From Hanleya hanleyi (taxonomy: Eukaryota > Mollusca > Polyplacophora > Lepidopleurida > Hanleyidae), in contig JAVTVY010017245.1 in NCBI GenBank assembly GCA_036873755.1, forward strand, positions 1 to 64,000: a DNA stretch of 64,000 nucleotides, in the 5' to 3' direction. Made by a program: the position numbers and the translations under genes. The notes under the pieces are model-generated. The model saw only the letters and a list, made by a program, of their open reading frames with translations, was not told the DNA's origin and did not search any database. Shown piece by piece: positions 11,851-22,010 of this stretch. The stretch's first letter is position 1, and every line of letters starts with the position of its first letter.

Positions 11851-12958
11851 CGGGCGACGGAGTACCGGCCTCAGTGTACTCAGTGGTTTCGGGACCCAGA
11901 AGCGTACACACTCCGATTTTTGAATAGCACATACCCATGTGATCAGGACCGAGACACTGCTACCATCACTGCAGTATAGGATATACAAATGCAACTTTGA
12001 AGTGACAGAAGCGGACGTCATCAGGGTTTCACCCCATCGTAATAACTGGGGGTATTTTTCCCCATCATTTGAAAGTTATATAAATGTTTTACTCTTGCCA
12101 TCGCAGTATTGATGACATTATTCAATTGCAAAAATTTGGAAGTGGAGTACTATGCTCCGACCTAGATACTATGCAATGAACTGTTAGTAACGGTGGTTCA
12201 TACAGGTGGAGAATTTGTAACTGCATCCTGGTTCCAGTCCATCACTACATTTAGTACCAACATGGGCTTTCCATGAACCAAGGCTGTAGTATCTCATCCG
12301 CGTCCACGATATCGCATTAAAGATTATCTCGGACCGAAATAAGTTACTGCTATCCCACATGCACAAAGAACAAGAATCGCTCCCAAATAGTCCGACATGC
12401 AGCCCCCACAAGATATTTTATAATTCTGATATGTGTTCAATAAATATGATCCAATGAGCCAAAGAAACTAACTAACTTTCGCATCGGACTTCTGAATTCG
12501 AGAAAGACGTCGGATTTCTTACCGGTGCCTAGCTTGTTGGTCTAGGCGAAATATTAATCCAGGATGGAAGAGGGGTCGACTACACAAGTAGATCGCCCGC
12601 TGACGTACGTAGAAAATCGCTGCAGCCAAACAGAAATGGAAACCCTCGCTATGGTGTGGGCATATGAATATGCCTTTCCATATATCGTATTTCTAAATTT
12701 TAGAGCGTCCATTTTCAAACCATAATCCGCCCATAACACGAAGGACAGAGGTGAAACCTCCTTGACTAATTATAATCTCTGGGATTTAGCGTTATTCCAA
12801 CTTCTTGGGTTTAGCGTTAGATTTCCAAAATTATAAAAGAAACACCATTGACCTCTGCCACGTTTTTGTGAACTAGTTTTGAATTGGCTACAACAATGAT
12901 GCATCACTGTACCTTTACAGTGAAACTTCTCTAGCTCAAAAGAAAAAAAATTCCTCAC
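11851..12958. other. No recognisable gene
   Basis: After the Gypsy remnant the sequence has no recognisable coding or structured repeat content. Short open frames at 11782-12739 have no recognisable domain. A short direct repetition of a GGGATTTAGCGTTA / GGGTTTAGCGTTAG motif occurs at about 12780-12820. Confidence 0.4.
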
Positions 12959-13502
12959 CTGACCTTGGATCATATTTAGATATGTTCGGGGATTCCTCCC
13001 CGGTGATGCGGTCTGGCGGTGATACGGTCTGCTTCCGCGGACAGAAAGTAGTCCCAAATACGCGGGTTTTCGTGAGAATGTTCGGCAATCTTCGGGGGCG
13101 AGAGGGGCCCCTAATGGACCGATTGGGTCGAGTGAGGCGTCAAAGTGAAGCGCTCCTCCAGGGTCATCAAGTAATGGGTGGTTGCATGTAAATTGAGGAT
13201 TTCTCACCAAAATATCAAAAGCGAAACACGGACATTACTCCTACAGTAGGGGAAACCATGTCCACAAGGGCTAATATCGGACCCCGGGCTTATCGGGATC
13301 TGCTGAGAGAGGTAGGGTGGGGGAGTGGGGGTATGTAAAAGTTTCTCCAGAAAAAAATATAAAAAACGGAACACGGACTTTATCTCTACAGTAGGGGCCT
13401 GATTCGCACATTTGCATCTATACGGGGAAATGCCTGTATGGGGTATGGGAGTGGTCATTTTTTTGTCGATTTTTCTATGGGTTGTTTGGTCTCGTTTTTC
13501 AC

Positions 13503-13800
13503 GTCTCACCACGAAAAATACGATGGGAGGGGTCCCGAAGTTAAACGGTGAAATTTGAAGAGTTCACGGAGGTCTGGATAGGGCCATAGGCCCATACTGG
13601 CTCAGGGGGATAGTTCCATACTCGGAAATTCACACATGTTCATTGCGATGTGGGTTGTTTGGTCATGTTTTTCACGTCTTACCACGTAGAACACGATGGG
13701 CGGGGTCCCGAAGCTAAGCGGTGATTTTTTTTGAAAAAGTCACGGAGGTCTGTATAGGCCCATACTGGCTCAGTGGATAGGTCTATGCTGGGTGGATGTT
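13503..13800. repeat. 172-bp tandem repeat, left arm (two units)
   Basis: Units starting near 13503 and 13675 share blocks such as ACGATGGG(A/C)GGGGTCCCGAAG and TCACGGAGGTCTG. The mirrored array in the right arm has four units, so copy number changed after the arms formed. Confidence 0.7.
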
Positions 13801-13974
13801 TTGGGGTCTAGGTGGGGCCCTAGTGGCCCGATGGTATCTATGGGGTCTTATTTTGAAGCTCTCGTGGAGGAGCATCCGACTGGACTAATGTGTTGTCCGT
13901 TTTCAATATTCTGCGCATGCGCAGTCTGGCCATAGTATAGAAAGCAGGCATTTTGGGGTGCGTCGGGGTTTTTT

Positions 13975-14690
13975 GGGGTAGAGATGGACCACTATTGATC
14001 CAAATGGGTCGTGGGAGGTGTCAAAGTGAAGCTTTTGTGGGCTAGAATCAGAATGGCGTGTTTTTTATTGCAAGCCGAATCAATCTGCGCATGCGCAGTT
14101 GGGCGTAGTAAGTAAAGTGGCCATTTTGGGGTTGCGTGGGGGTGTGTTTGGGGTAGAGATGGACCATCCTTGGTCCGAATGTGTCGTGGGAGGTGCCATT
14201 TTGTAGCTCTCGCGGTGTAGACCCCGATTTGGGGGATGTCCACAGCGTCTGTGACGTCATTGGTGACGCATTGTGGGCGTTTTGGGGCAGTGAAGGAACG
14301 TATTTGGTGTAGAGATGGACCATCCTTGGTCCGAATGAGTCCTGTGGGGTGTCATCTTGTAGCCTTCGGGGTGGAGATCCCGATTTGAGAGATGTCCACA
14401 GCATCTGTGACGTCATTAGTGGCGTCATCAGTACGAGAAATAGCCAAAGTGGGCATTTTGGAGCAGTGAAGGAACGTATTCGGTGTAGAGATGGGCCATC
14501 CTTGGTCCGAATGAGTCCTGTGGGGTGTCATATTGTAGCCTTCGGGGTGGAGACCACGATTTGAGGAATGTCCACAGCATCTATGGCGTTATTCTTGACG
14601 TCATCACCACGAATAGTAGCGAAAGTGAGCATTTTGGGGGCATTGAAGAAAGGTATTTGGTGTAGAGATGGCCCATCCATATCGGTCATG
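13975..14690. repeat. Tandem repeats of about 155-177 bp with TGACGTCA sites, left arm
   Basis: Four to five units are marked by GTAGAGATGG(A/G/C)CCATCC at about 14154, 14309, 14486 and 14661. Three units contain the perfect cAMP-response-element octamer TGACGTCA at 14252, 14408 and 14596, next to CACAGC(A/G)TCT. The mirrored right-arm array carries three more at corresponding places. A transcriptional role is inference. Confidence 0.7.
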
Positions 14691-15609
14691 CATTATACCA
14701 AATCTGTGCTGTATTATACCATATCTGTCCTGAATTATACCATATCTGTGTTGTATAATACCATATCTGACCTGTGTTAAACAATATCTGTCCTGTGTTA
14801 AACAATATCTGTCCTGTATTATACCAAATCTGTCCTGTATTGTACCATATTTGTCCTCTATTATACCATATATGTCCTGTATTATACAGCATATCAAATC
14901 TGTGCTGTATTATACCAAATCTGTGCTGTATTATACAGTATCTGTCCTGTATCATACCAAATCTGTGCTGTATTATACCATATCTATCCTGTATTGTACC
15001 ATATATGTCCTGTAGTATACAACATGTTCTGTATTATACAATATTTGTCCTCTATTATACAATATCTGTCCTGTATTATACCCTATCTGTGATGTATTAT
15101 ACAATATCTGTCCTGTATTATACCATATCTGTGCTGTATTATACAATATCTGTCCTGTGTTATACCAAATCTGTGCTGTATTATACAGTATCTGTCCCGT
15201 ATTGTACCATATCTGTCCTATATTATACAATATTTGTCCTCTATTATACCATATATGTCATGCATTATACCATATCTTTGCTGTATTTTACCTTATCTGT
15301 CCTGAATTATACCAAATCTGTGCTGTATTTTACCATATCTGTCCTGAATTATGCCATATCTGTGCTGTATTATACAATATCTGTCCTGTATTATACAATA
15401 TTTGTCCTGTATTCTACCAAATCTGTCCTGTATTGTACCATATTTATCCTGTATTATCCAATATATGTTCTGTATTATACCAAATCTGTGCTGTATTATA
15501 CATTATCTGTCCTGTATTATACCTAATCTGTGCTGTATTATACCATATCTGTCCTGTATTGTACCATATATGTCCTGTATTATACAATACATGTTCTGTA
15601 TTATACAAT
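14690..15609. repeat. 21-bp TATA-rich satellite, left arm
   Basis: About 43 head-to-tail units of 21 bp, of the form CTGTATTATACCATATCTG plus two bases. Twenty-one is divisible by three and no frame contains a stop in most units, so long open frames of a seven-residue repeat appear on both strands (for example 14774-15526). These are artefacts: there is no start context, domain or non-repeat extension. The array is mirrored at 20960-22010. Confidence 0.9.
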
Positions 15610-17071
15610 CGGATAGCGATTGTTGTGAATAACAACAAGTTCAGCAATGTTCATACATTTTATTATCCCCAATGTTACATCATACCCAGGCTGGGGAGCC
15701 GCCCTGGGTATGTTTAGTATGTTCACAGCTAAACAAATTGAAGTATCAAACACCATGTTTTATTATTTAACGCACCGTCACATTAAGTACAAGTGTTTAC
15801 TGAGCTCAAGTCAACGATCAGCATGTAGACATATAGAGTATGTACGGCATGTTATGGTATTCATCAGTGCATGGGCGGCGCATTCAGCGGAGGGGTTGAT
15901 CAGTTCAACCACGAAGAACGTAACATTGGTGACCCTCTCCACTGTCCACTTGGTGTTGGGGCGTTGTTTTTGGGCCCATTCCAAGGGATCCACAGAGTTC
16001 AGTTTCTCCAGTATCATCTCCAGTGACGCACGATTGGTAATAGTGAAATTACAAGCGTCTAGTCCGTCATTCATAATCCAGCCGTCGTCCATTAGAGAAT
16101 ATCCGCGTCCATAATCCAAAGACCTATTCCATTTTCCACATAACAGCATTAGCACCAAATTCAAAAAGACAATCATAGTATACATAAAAATAGGCTTGTT
16201 TCCTGCAAGAGAGAAGCGGTCAACAGTTTTCAATGATGCCGGCAAGACATCATGATGTTCCAAAAATATCAATTCCGTATCGCTGATCAGTATTCTTAAT
16301 CCATAATATTCGTTATAGAGTCGTCCATCTAAGGATGGTCGTACACTTGGTTATTGGCACTGGAATAGAAATAGCGCAGTTGATCCGTCTCTTTGTGGCG
16401 TAAGTTGTACCCGAAAGCGACATTCAATTTGAAGGTCGTAGTTTGATCGTTGAAGATGGCTTCCACGTATCTACGTAGACGGGCGAGGTCGGTCAGTCGG
16501 AAATTGTAGATGTCTTGAATAGGGCGATGACGGTTGAAACAGTGCCGTATCATGAGCCAATGGTGCCGATAGATGGGCGTCCTGTGAGAGACCGCTAGGA
16601 ACATTTATGGGCTCGTCCAGAAAATGTTCGATGTTGTCGGGCGTATGACACGAGACCGTAACGCTGGGGTCCGTCTGGATATCCAGGCTCTTCTGAACTG
16701 TGGGTATAGGCGGGCTCTCGGTCATCGCATCACCAGTGGCGTTCGTCTCCCCGGGCTCATCTTCACTGGGTCTGACATTCCGCGGTCCTCTTTAGTGGGA
16801 AGTTGTCGCTCATACCATGGCACTGGGGCATGAATCAAGCGTTGTTGTCGCAGCAACTGACTGGTCAGTTTGAAAAGCCGACCACATTCCTCGCATTAAC
16901 GCCTGGGTGGCCCATGAATTGAACATTCATGGCGCAGTAAAGCATCTTCCCGACTAAATGACCGTGCGCAGGTTATACAAGTATACCGTCCGCCGTTGTG
17001 GCGGCGGTCTCGTGGTGATGTAAATTGTCTAGACGAGTAAACTGCTTCTGGCAAGTTGTGCAAGTGAACAT
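15610..17071 (-). pseudogene. C2H2 zinc-finger protein gene, left copy (broken)
   Basis: The gene reads leftward from the ATG at 17071. Three finger-like segments occur in different frames: the first just after the start ('FTCTTCQKQF'), the second with C-x2-C-x12-H-x4-H ('YTCITCARSF...'), the third at about 16870-16930 ('CEECGRLFKLTSQLL...'). An acidic Pro/Ser/Thr-rich linker follows, then an unrecognised domain of about 120 residues starting 'RPIQDIYNFRLTDLARLR' and including 'VAFGYNLRHKETDQLRYFY'. Frameshifts and a 284-bp retroelement insertion at 16049-16332 break it. The layout is reminiscent of zinc-finger proteins from Polinton-like elements (low confidence). The mirror copy at 18542 shares promoter and sequence. 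Confidence 0.65.
16049..16332 (-). mobile_element. 5'-truncated retroelement 3' end, copy 2
   Basis: A 284-bp insertion within the zinc-finger pseudogene, evident because the right-arm copy is uninterrupted at the same point (between the codons for 'YDHP' and 'FTITN'). It is about 97% identical by eye to 20129-20408. It reads as an open frame with a hydrophobic segment, but the differences I could translate between the two near-identical copies are nearly all amino-acid-changing, so there is no sign of protein-level constraint. Only an AA dinucleotide is shared at both flanks. Confidence 0.6.
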
Positions 17072-17116
17072 CTTGGTGGTTGACAGCGTGTCTGATGAAA
17101 CAGCCAGGCCGCTTCC

Positions 17117-17124
17117 CTTTTATA
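17117..17124 (-). promoter_or_regulatory. TATA box of left zinc-finger copy
   Basis: TATAAAAG on the minus strand, its first base 53 bases upstream of the ATG at 17071. The mirrored copy has the same spacing, which supports a genuine core promoter with a very short leader of about 20-25 bases. Confidence 0.6.
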
Positions 17125-17214
17125 GCACGCTAGCTGGTGATCGGTTTTTAACACACTCAGTTCATCTACCCCCAAGTCGAGGAGCGAGATGTACTGGAGT
17201 AGGAATGAGCCGCA

Positions 17215-17690
17215 TTGCTCGCGCGCGCGTGTTTGTGTGTGTGTGTGTGTGTATGTGTGGGCAGTGGAGTTTACATCCGGGATATTGCCAACATCCGGGT
17301 TTCCCAGTGGGTTTTTCCCGTCGTTCCTCCGTCTTTCATCCGGGTACAGTGGTTTTACATCCAGGTCCTCATTTTACATCCGGGTTTTCCCATGTTTACT
17401 GTCACGTGACCGGAACCGGAAGTTGTCACAAGACAGGTAGCGCCCTCTGTCGGAAGTAGTAGGACAATATCGGGGCGCCACCTGTCTTGTGACAACTTCC
17501 GGTTCCGGTCACGTGACAGTAAACATGGACAACCCCGGATGTAAGATGAGAAGCCGGATGTAAAACCGCAGTACCCGGATGGAAGACGGTGGAACGACGG
17601 GAAAACCCACTGGGAAATCCGGATGTTGACAAGGTCCCGGATGTAAAATTCACTGCTCACACATACACACACACACACGCGCGCGCAGTT
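17215..17690. repeat. Central palindrome with CACGTG cores and CA/TG microsatellite edges
   Basis: Bases 17398-17444 and 17474-17520 are reverse complements with one mismatch in 47. Weaker complementarity runs outwards through repeated ACATCCGGG blocks to (TG)n at about 17225-17255 and (CA)n at about 17665-17690. Each arm carries GTCACGTGAC (17401-17410 and 17508-17517) followed by CGGAACCGGAAGT. It lies near the middle of the 11-kb inverted repeat, between the two divergent promoters. Confidence 0.75.
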
Positions 17691-17744
17691 GTTGAAATAA
17701 AATGAACCTAAGAATAAAATCGTAAAAAAGGAAATAAATAGCCA

Positions 17745-18115
17745 GTGGTTGGCTTGTGCCCTATTCAAGATATCTACAATTTCCGATTGACCGACCTCGC
17801 CCGTCTACGCTGCTACGTGGAAGCCAACTTCAACGATCAAACTACGTCCTTCGAGTTGAATCTGGCGTTTGGTTATGTGCTGCAGCATAAGGAGACAGAC
17901 CAAGTCCGATACTTTTACCCGAGCAGTAACATCCGGGTATTTGACCAACCGTTTACCATCACGGATAGTGCGTCGCTAGCGACGATGCTGGAGAAACTGG
18001 GCACCGTGGATCCCTTGGAATGAGCCCAACAACATCGCCCCAACACCCAATGGACTGTGGAAATCGTCACCAATGTTACGTTCTTCGTGGCTAAACTGAT
18101 CAACCTCCTCGGCTG
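17745..18115 (+). pseudogene. Third, truncated copy of the zinc-finger protein's C-terminal domain
   Basis: From about 17759 ('PIQDIYNFRLTDLARLRCY') to the stop at 18113 this repeats the C-terminal domain of the flanking genes, with 'AFGYVLQHKETDQ' and 'TNVTFFVAKLIN'. It lacks the finger region. One in-frame stop (TGA at about 18021) interrupts it. It is visibly more diverged from the other two copies than they are from each other, so it is an older or separate duplicate. It is followed by the same downstream DNA as the others and then a (GGT)n run near 18200. Confidence 0.6.
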
Positions 18116-18488
18116 AATGCGTCACCCGTGCAGTGATTATTATCATAACATGCCGTATATACTCTATATGTCTACATGCTGATCGATGAAGGCATCAACG
18201 CCAGGTGGTGGTGGTGGTGGTGTGAGGATAATGAAACGTGTATTACGCAATGTGCCTGTTGTTGTTGATGTCTCTTTGTTATGTTTATATTGAATGGGTC
18301 TGAGCATATTGATGCGATGAGAGGAAGTTTTCGGAGAGAACGTAATTCGACATTGTGCACGGTTGGATTCAAATACAAACACACACACACGCGCGCAATG
18401 CGGCTCAGTCGTACACCAGTACATCTCGGTCCTCGACTTGGGGGTAGTTGAACTGAGTGTGCTTACAATAGCTCACCAGCTAGCGTGC

Positions 18489-18496
18489 TATAAAAG
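18489..18496 (+). promoter_or_regulatory. TATA box of right zinc-finger copy
   Basis: TATAAAAG 53 bases upstream of the ATG at 18542, exactly matching the spacing on the left arm. The sequence GCTAGC(G)TGCTATAAAAGG is shared by both arms. Confidence 0.6.
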
Positions 18497-18541
18497 GGAA
18501 GCGACCTGGCCGTTTCATCAGACACGCTGTCAACCGCCAAG

Positions 18542-19844
18542 ATGTTCACTTGCACAACTTGCCAGAAGCAGTTTACTCGTCTAGACAATTTTATGTCGCC
18601 ACGACACCGCCGCCCACAACGGCGGACGGTATACTTGTATACCTTGCGCACGGTCATTTAATCGGGAAGATGCTTTATTGCGCCATTAACGTTTAATTCA
18701 TGGGTCACCCAAGCGTCCATGCGAGGAATGTGGTCGGCTATTCAAACTGACCAGTCAGTTGCTGCGACACCAATGTTTGATTCATGCCCATGAGCGACAA
18801 CTTCCCACTGAAGAGGAGCCGCGGAAGGTCAGGCCCAGTGATGATGAGCCCGGGGAGACGAACGCCACTGGTGATGCGATGACGGAGAGCCCGCCTATAC
18901 CCACAGGTCAGAAGGGCCTGGATATCCAGCCGGACTCCAGCGTTACGGTTTCGAGTCATACGCCTGACAACATCGAACATTTTCTGGACGAGCCTATAAA
19001 TGTTCCTAGGGATCTCTTACAGGACGCCCATCCAGTGAGTGACATCTATCGGCGCCATTAGCCCATGATACGGCACTGTTTCAACCGTCATCGCCCTATT
19101 CAAGATAACTACAATTTCCGACTGACCGACCTCGCCCGTCTACGTAGCTACGTGGAAGCCATCTTCAACGATCAAACTACGGCCTTCAAATTGAACGTCG
19201 CTTTCGGGTACATCTTACGCCACAAAGAGACGGATCAACTGCGCTATTTCTATTCCAGTGCCAACAACCAAGTGTACGACCATCCTTTCACTATTACCAA
19301 TCGTGCGTCACTGGAGATGATGCTGGAGAAACTCATCTTCATTTTATCCAGTCAATTTCTACGTTCCCACTTCGAACCTGCCTTGATTTATCTGACCCCT
19401 TCAGTGTTCAAAATCCGAGGTGTAAATTTCACCTACTAACGACAGAAGAACCAATCAGAACGTAAACATCGATTGCGAGTGAAGTCACGTAGAGTGACAT
19501 CATCCTCTATTAGCGGCGTCTTTCCTCCTAATAAGGTGCCCACTATTTAGGTCAGCCAATCAATAACGCTCTTGTGCGACCCATTTCGAATTTAAAATGT
19601 TTTCGAGGTCAGTGACGTCTCGTGTCTATTTATAAGTTATTTGAACATTGAAGGGGTCCAGATATATCAAGGGAAGTTCGAAGTGGGAACGTAGAAATTG
19701 GCTGGATAAAATGAAGATGGAGAAACTGGACACCGTGGATCCCTTGGAATGGGCCTAACAACAACGCCCCAACACCAAGTGAACAGTGGAGAGGGTCACC
19801 AATGTTACGTTCTTCGTGGTTAAACTGATCAACCCCTTCGGCTG
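18542..19844 (+). pseudogene. C2H2 zinc-finger protein gene, right copy (broken)
   Basis: Mirror image of the left copy. It begins 'MFTCTTCQKQFTRLDNF' at 18542, then loses frame with stops near 18660. The third finger ('CEECGRLFKLTSQLLRH', about 18724-18775) opens a 100-codon frame through the acidic linker to about 19061. The C-terminal domain follows in a new frame from about 19065. That domain is interrupted at 19334 by a 386-bp MITE and resumes at 19728 to a stop at 19842. With both copies broken by different lesions, neither arm encodes the full protein. Confidence 0.65.
19334..19719. mobile_element. 386-bp MITE with 8-bp target duplication
   Basis: Terminal inverted repeats begin CATCTTCATTTTATCC and extend for roughly 80 bp (19334-19414 with 19640-19719). 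The 8-bp direct repeat GAGAAACT flanks it at 19326-19333 and 19720-19727. The uninterrupted left-arm copy shows the empty site. The 8-bp duplication and the terminal CA fit a hAT- or P-like superfamily non-autonomous element. No internal coding capacity. Confidence 0.85.
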
Positions 19845-20128
19845 AATGCGTCACCCGTGCGCTGATGAATACCATAACATGCCTTACATACTCTATATGT
19901 CTACATGCTGATCGTTGGCTTGAGCTCAGTAAACGCTCGTACCTAATGTAATGGTGCGTTAAATAATAAAACATGATGTTTGATATTTCAATTTCTTTTG
20001 CTGTGGATTTACTAAACATACCCAGGGCGGCTCCCCCAGCCTGGGTATGATGTAACATTGGGATAATAAACTGTATGAACATTCCTGAACTTGTTGTTAT
20101 TCACGACAACCGCTATCCGATTGTATAA

Positions 20129-20957
20129 TTACAAGCGTCTAGTCCGTCATTCATAATCCAGCCGTCGTCCATTAGAGAATATCCGCGTCCATAATCCAAA
20201 GACCTATTCCATTTTCCACATAACAGTATTAGCACCAAATTCAAAAAGACAATCATAGTATACATAAACATAGGCTTGTTTCCTGCAAGAGAGGAGCGGT
20301 CAACAGTTTTCAATGATGCCGGCAAGACATCATGATGTTCCAAAAATATCAAATCCGTATCGCCGATCAGTATTCTTAATCTATAATATTCGTTGTAAAG
20401 TCATCTAAAGAATGATGTTTTGATTGTGACTGTTCATATGAGTACCATGAGGTTCTTGAAGTACATGGGTTCATACGGCCCCTAGCCCCGGGTTAAGCGG
20501 AATTAGACACAAGTTACGAAACGTAGCGCCATAGATCTTGCACGCTACATTCGTATTTTGTTATCAGCATGCGATATGTATCGCCAAATTTGAGAAACTT
20601 TGAGTGTAGGCGCTTGGTGGAATAGCCCTGTTTTTTAAGTTTCTGCACCAGTGTTTTGTGGCGTTGATTAAAATCGTCACACCTAACACAGGATCTAGCA
20701 AATGCTACTAAGCGAGATATGTATACGCCATATGCAGGTCCCACTGGAATATTACTGTCCAGAATGGGATAGTTTACGATGTCGAAATTGTAATCATCTC
20801 TTTTGTCATGAAGTCGACGAGAGAGAATGCCCGCTTCATTTTTATAGAGATATAGATCTAAATATGATGTGCCTGTAGGGCTATCTGTAGTTTCCTTCAA
20901 ATCCAGTGAAGGTGGATATATATCCTTCACTGCCTCATTTATATAGCGGTTATCCAT
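20129..20957 (-). mobile_element. Retroelement 3' part with reverse-transcriptase fragment
   Basis: On the minus strand this runs from an RT fragment (20957 down to 20514) through about 105 bp of non-coding DNA into the about 280-bp 3' module shared with 16049-16332 and 11166-11390, ending in ...GCTTGTAA. The block is absent from the corresponding place in the left arm, where satellite and gene-flank DNA join directly. It therefore inserted after the inverted repeat formed, or was lost from the left. The 5' side is cut at the junction with the 21-bp satellite. There is no poly(A) tail. Confidence 0.55.
20514..20957 (-). pseudogene. Reverse-transcriptase C-terminal fragment
   Basis: A 147-codon open frame. 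It resembles the palm-to-thumb end of a family of invertebrate RT proteins: 'DIYPPSLDLKETTDS', then 'SYLDLYLY', 'LHDKRDDYNFDIVNYP', 'NIPVGPAYGVYISRLVAFAR' and a 'LKKQGYSTKRLHSKFLKF' thumb-like segment. From memory, proteins with this string order carry a Y-I-D-D catalytic box immediately upstream; here that part is missing because the frame starts at the satellite border. The clade (Penelope-like or another non-LTR lineage) cannot be settled from this fragment. Confidence 0.6.
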
Positions 20958-20959
20958 AT

Positions 20960-22010
20960 ATTATATAATACAGGACATATATAGTACAATACAGGACAGG
21001 TATGGTATAGTACAGCACAGTTTTGGTATAATACCGGACAGATACTGTATCATACAGCACAGATTTGGTATAACACAGAACATATATTGTATAATACAGG
21101 ACAAATATGGTACAATACAGGACAGATTTAGTATAATACAGGACAGATACTGTATAACACAGGACAGATATTGTATAATACAGCACAGATATGGTATAAT
21201 TCGGGACAAATATAGTATAATACAGCGCAGATATAATATAATAGAGGGCAAATATTGTATAATACAGAACATATATGGTATAATAGAGGACAAATATGGT
21301 ACAACACAGGACAGATTTGGTATAATACAGGACAGATATTGTATAACACAGGACAGATATTGTATAATACAGCACAGATTTGGTATAATACAGAACATAT
21401 ATTGTATAATACTGGGCAGATATTGTATAATACTGGACAGATATTGTATAATACAGCACAGCTATGATATAACACAGGACAGATATTGTATAATACAGCA
21501 CAGATATTGTATAATACAGGACAGATCTTGTATAATGCATCACAGATATGGTATAATACAGCACATATATGGTATAATAGAGGGCAAATATTGTATAATA
21601 CAGAACATATACTGTATAATACAGGACATATATGGTACAATACAGGATAGATATGGTATAATACAGCACAGATTTGGTATAATATAAGACATATACTGTA
21701 TAATACAGCACAGATTTGGTATAATACAGCACAGATTTGATATAAGACACGACAGATACTGTATAATACGGGACAGATTTGGTATAATACAGGACATATA
21801 TGGTATAATAGAGGACAAATATGGTACAATACAGGACAGCTTTGGTATAAAACAGGACAGATATTGTTTAACACAGGCCAGATATGGTATAATACAGCAC
21901 AGGTATGATATAATTCAGGACAGATATGGTATAATACAGCACAGATTTGGTATAATGCAGGACAGATATGGTATAATACAGCAAATATATGGCATAATGC
22001 ATGACAGATA
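20960..22010. repeat. 21-bp TATA-rich satellite, right arm
   Basis: About 50 units of the reverse complement of the left-arm 21-bp satellite (GACAGATATGGTATAATACA plus one base). Long open frames on both strands (for example 20950-21750) come from the unit length. The array is slightly longer than its left-arm partner. Confidence 0.9.

Noticed and set aside
14774..15717. Long open frames with a seven-residue Tyr/Ile/Leu/Cys repeat (also 20950-21874, both strands)
   Set aside because: They are produced by a 21-bp satellite without stops. All three phases and both strands are open, there is no domain, and they end when the array ends.
16049..16272. Small membrane-protein-like frame with a hydrophobic segment, present in two near-identical copies
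   Set aside because: Differences between copies are nearly all amino-acid-changing, a third copy has stops, and the copies behave as a retroelement 3' end, so protein constraint is not supported.
17025..17768. Overlapping frames rich in Cys/Val and Ser/Gly/Phe around the central palindrome
   Set aside because: They translate TG/CA microsatellite and palindromic DNA; no start or domain, and matching shadow frames occur on both strands.
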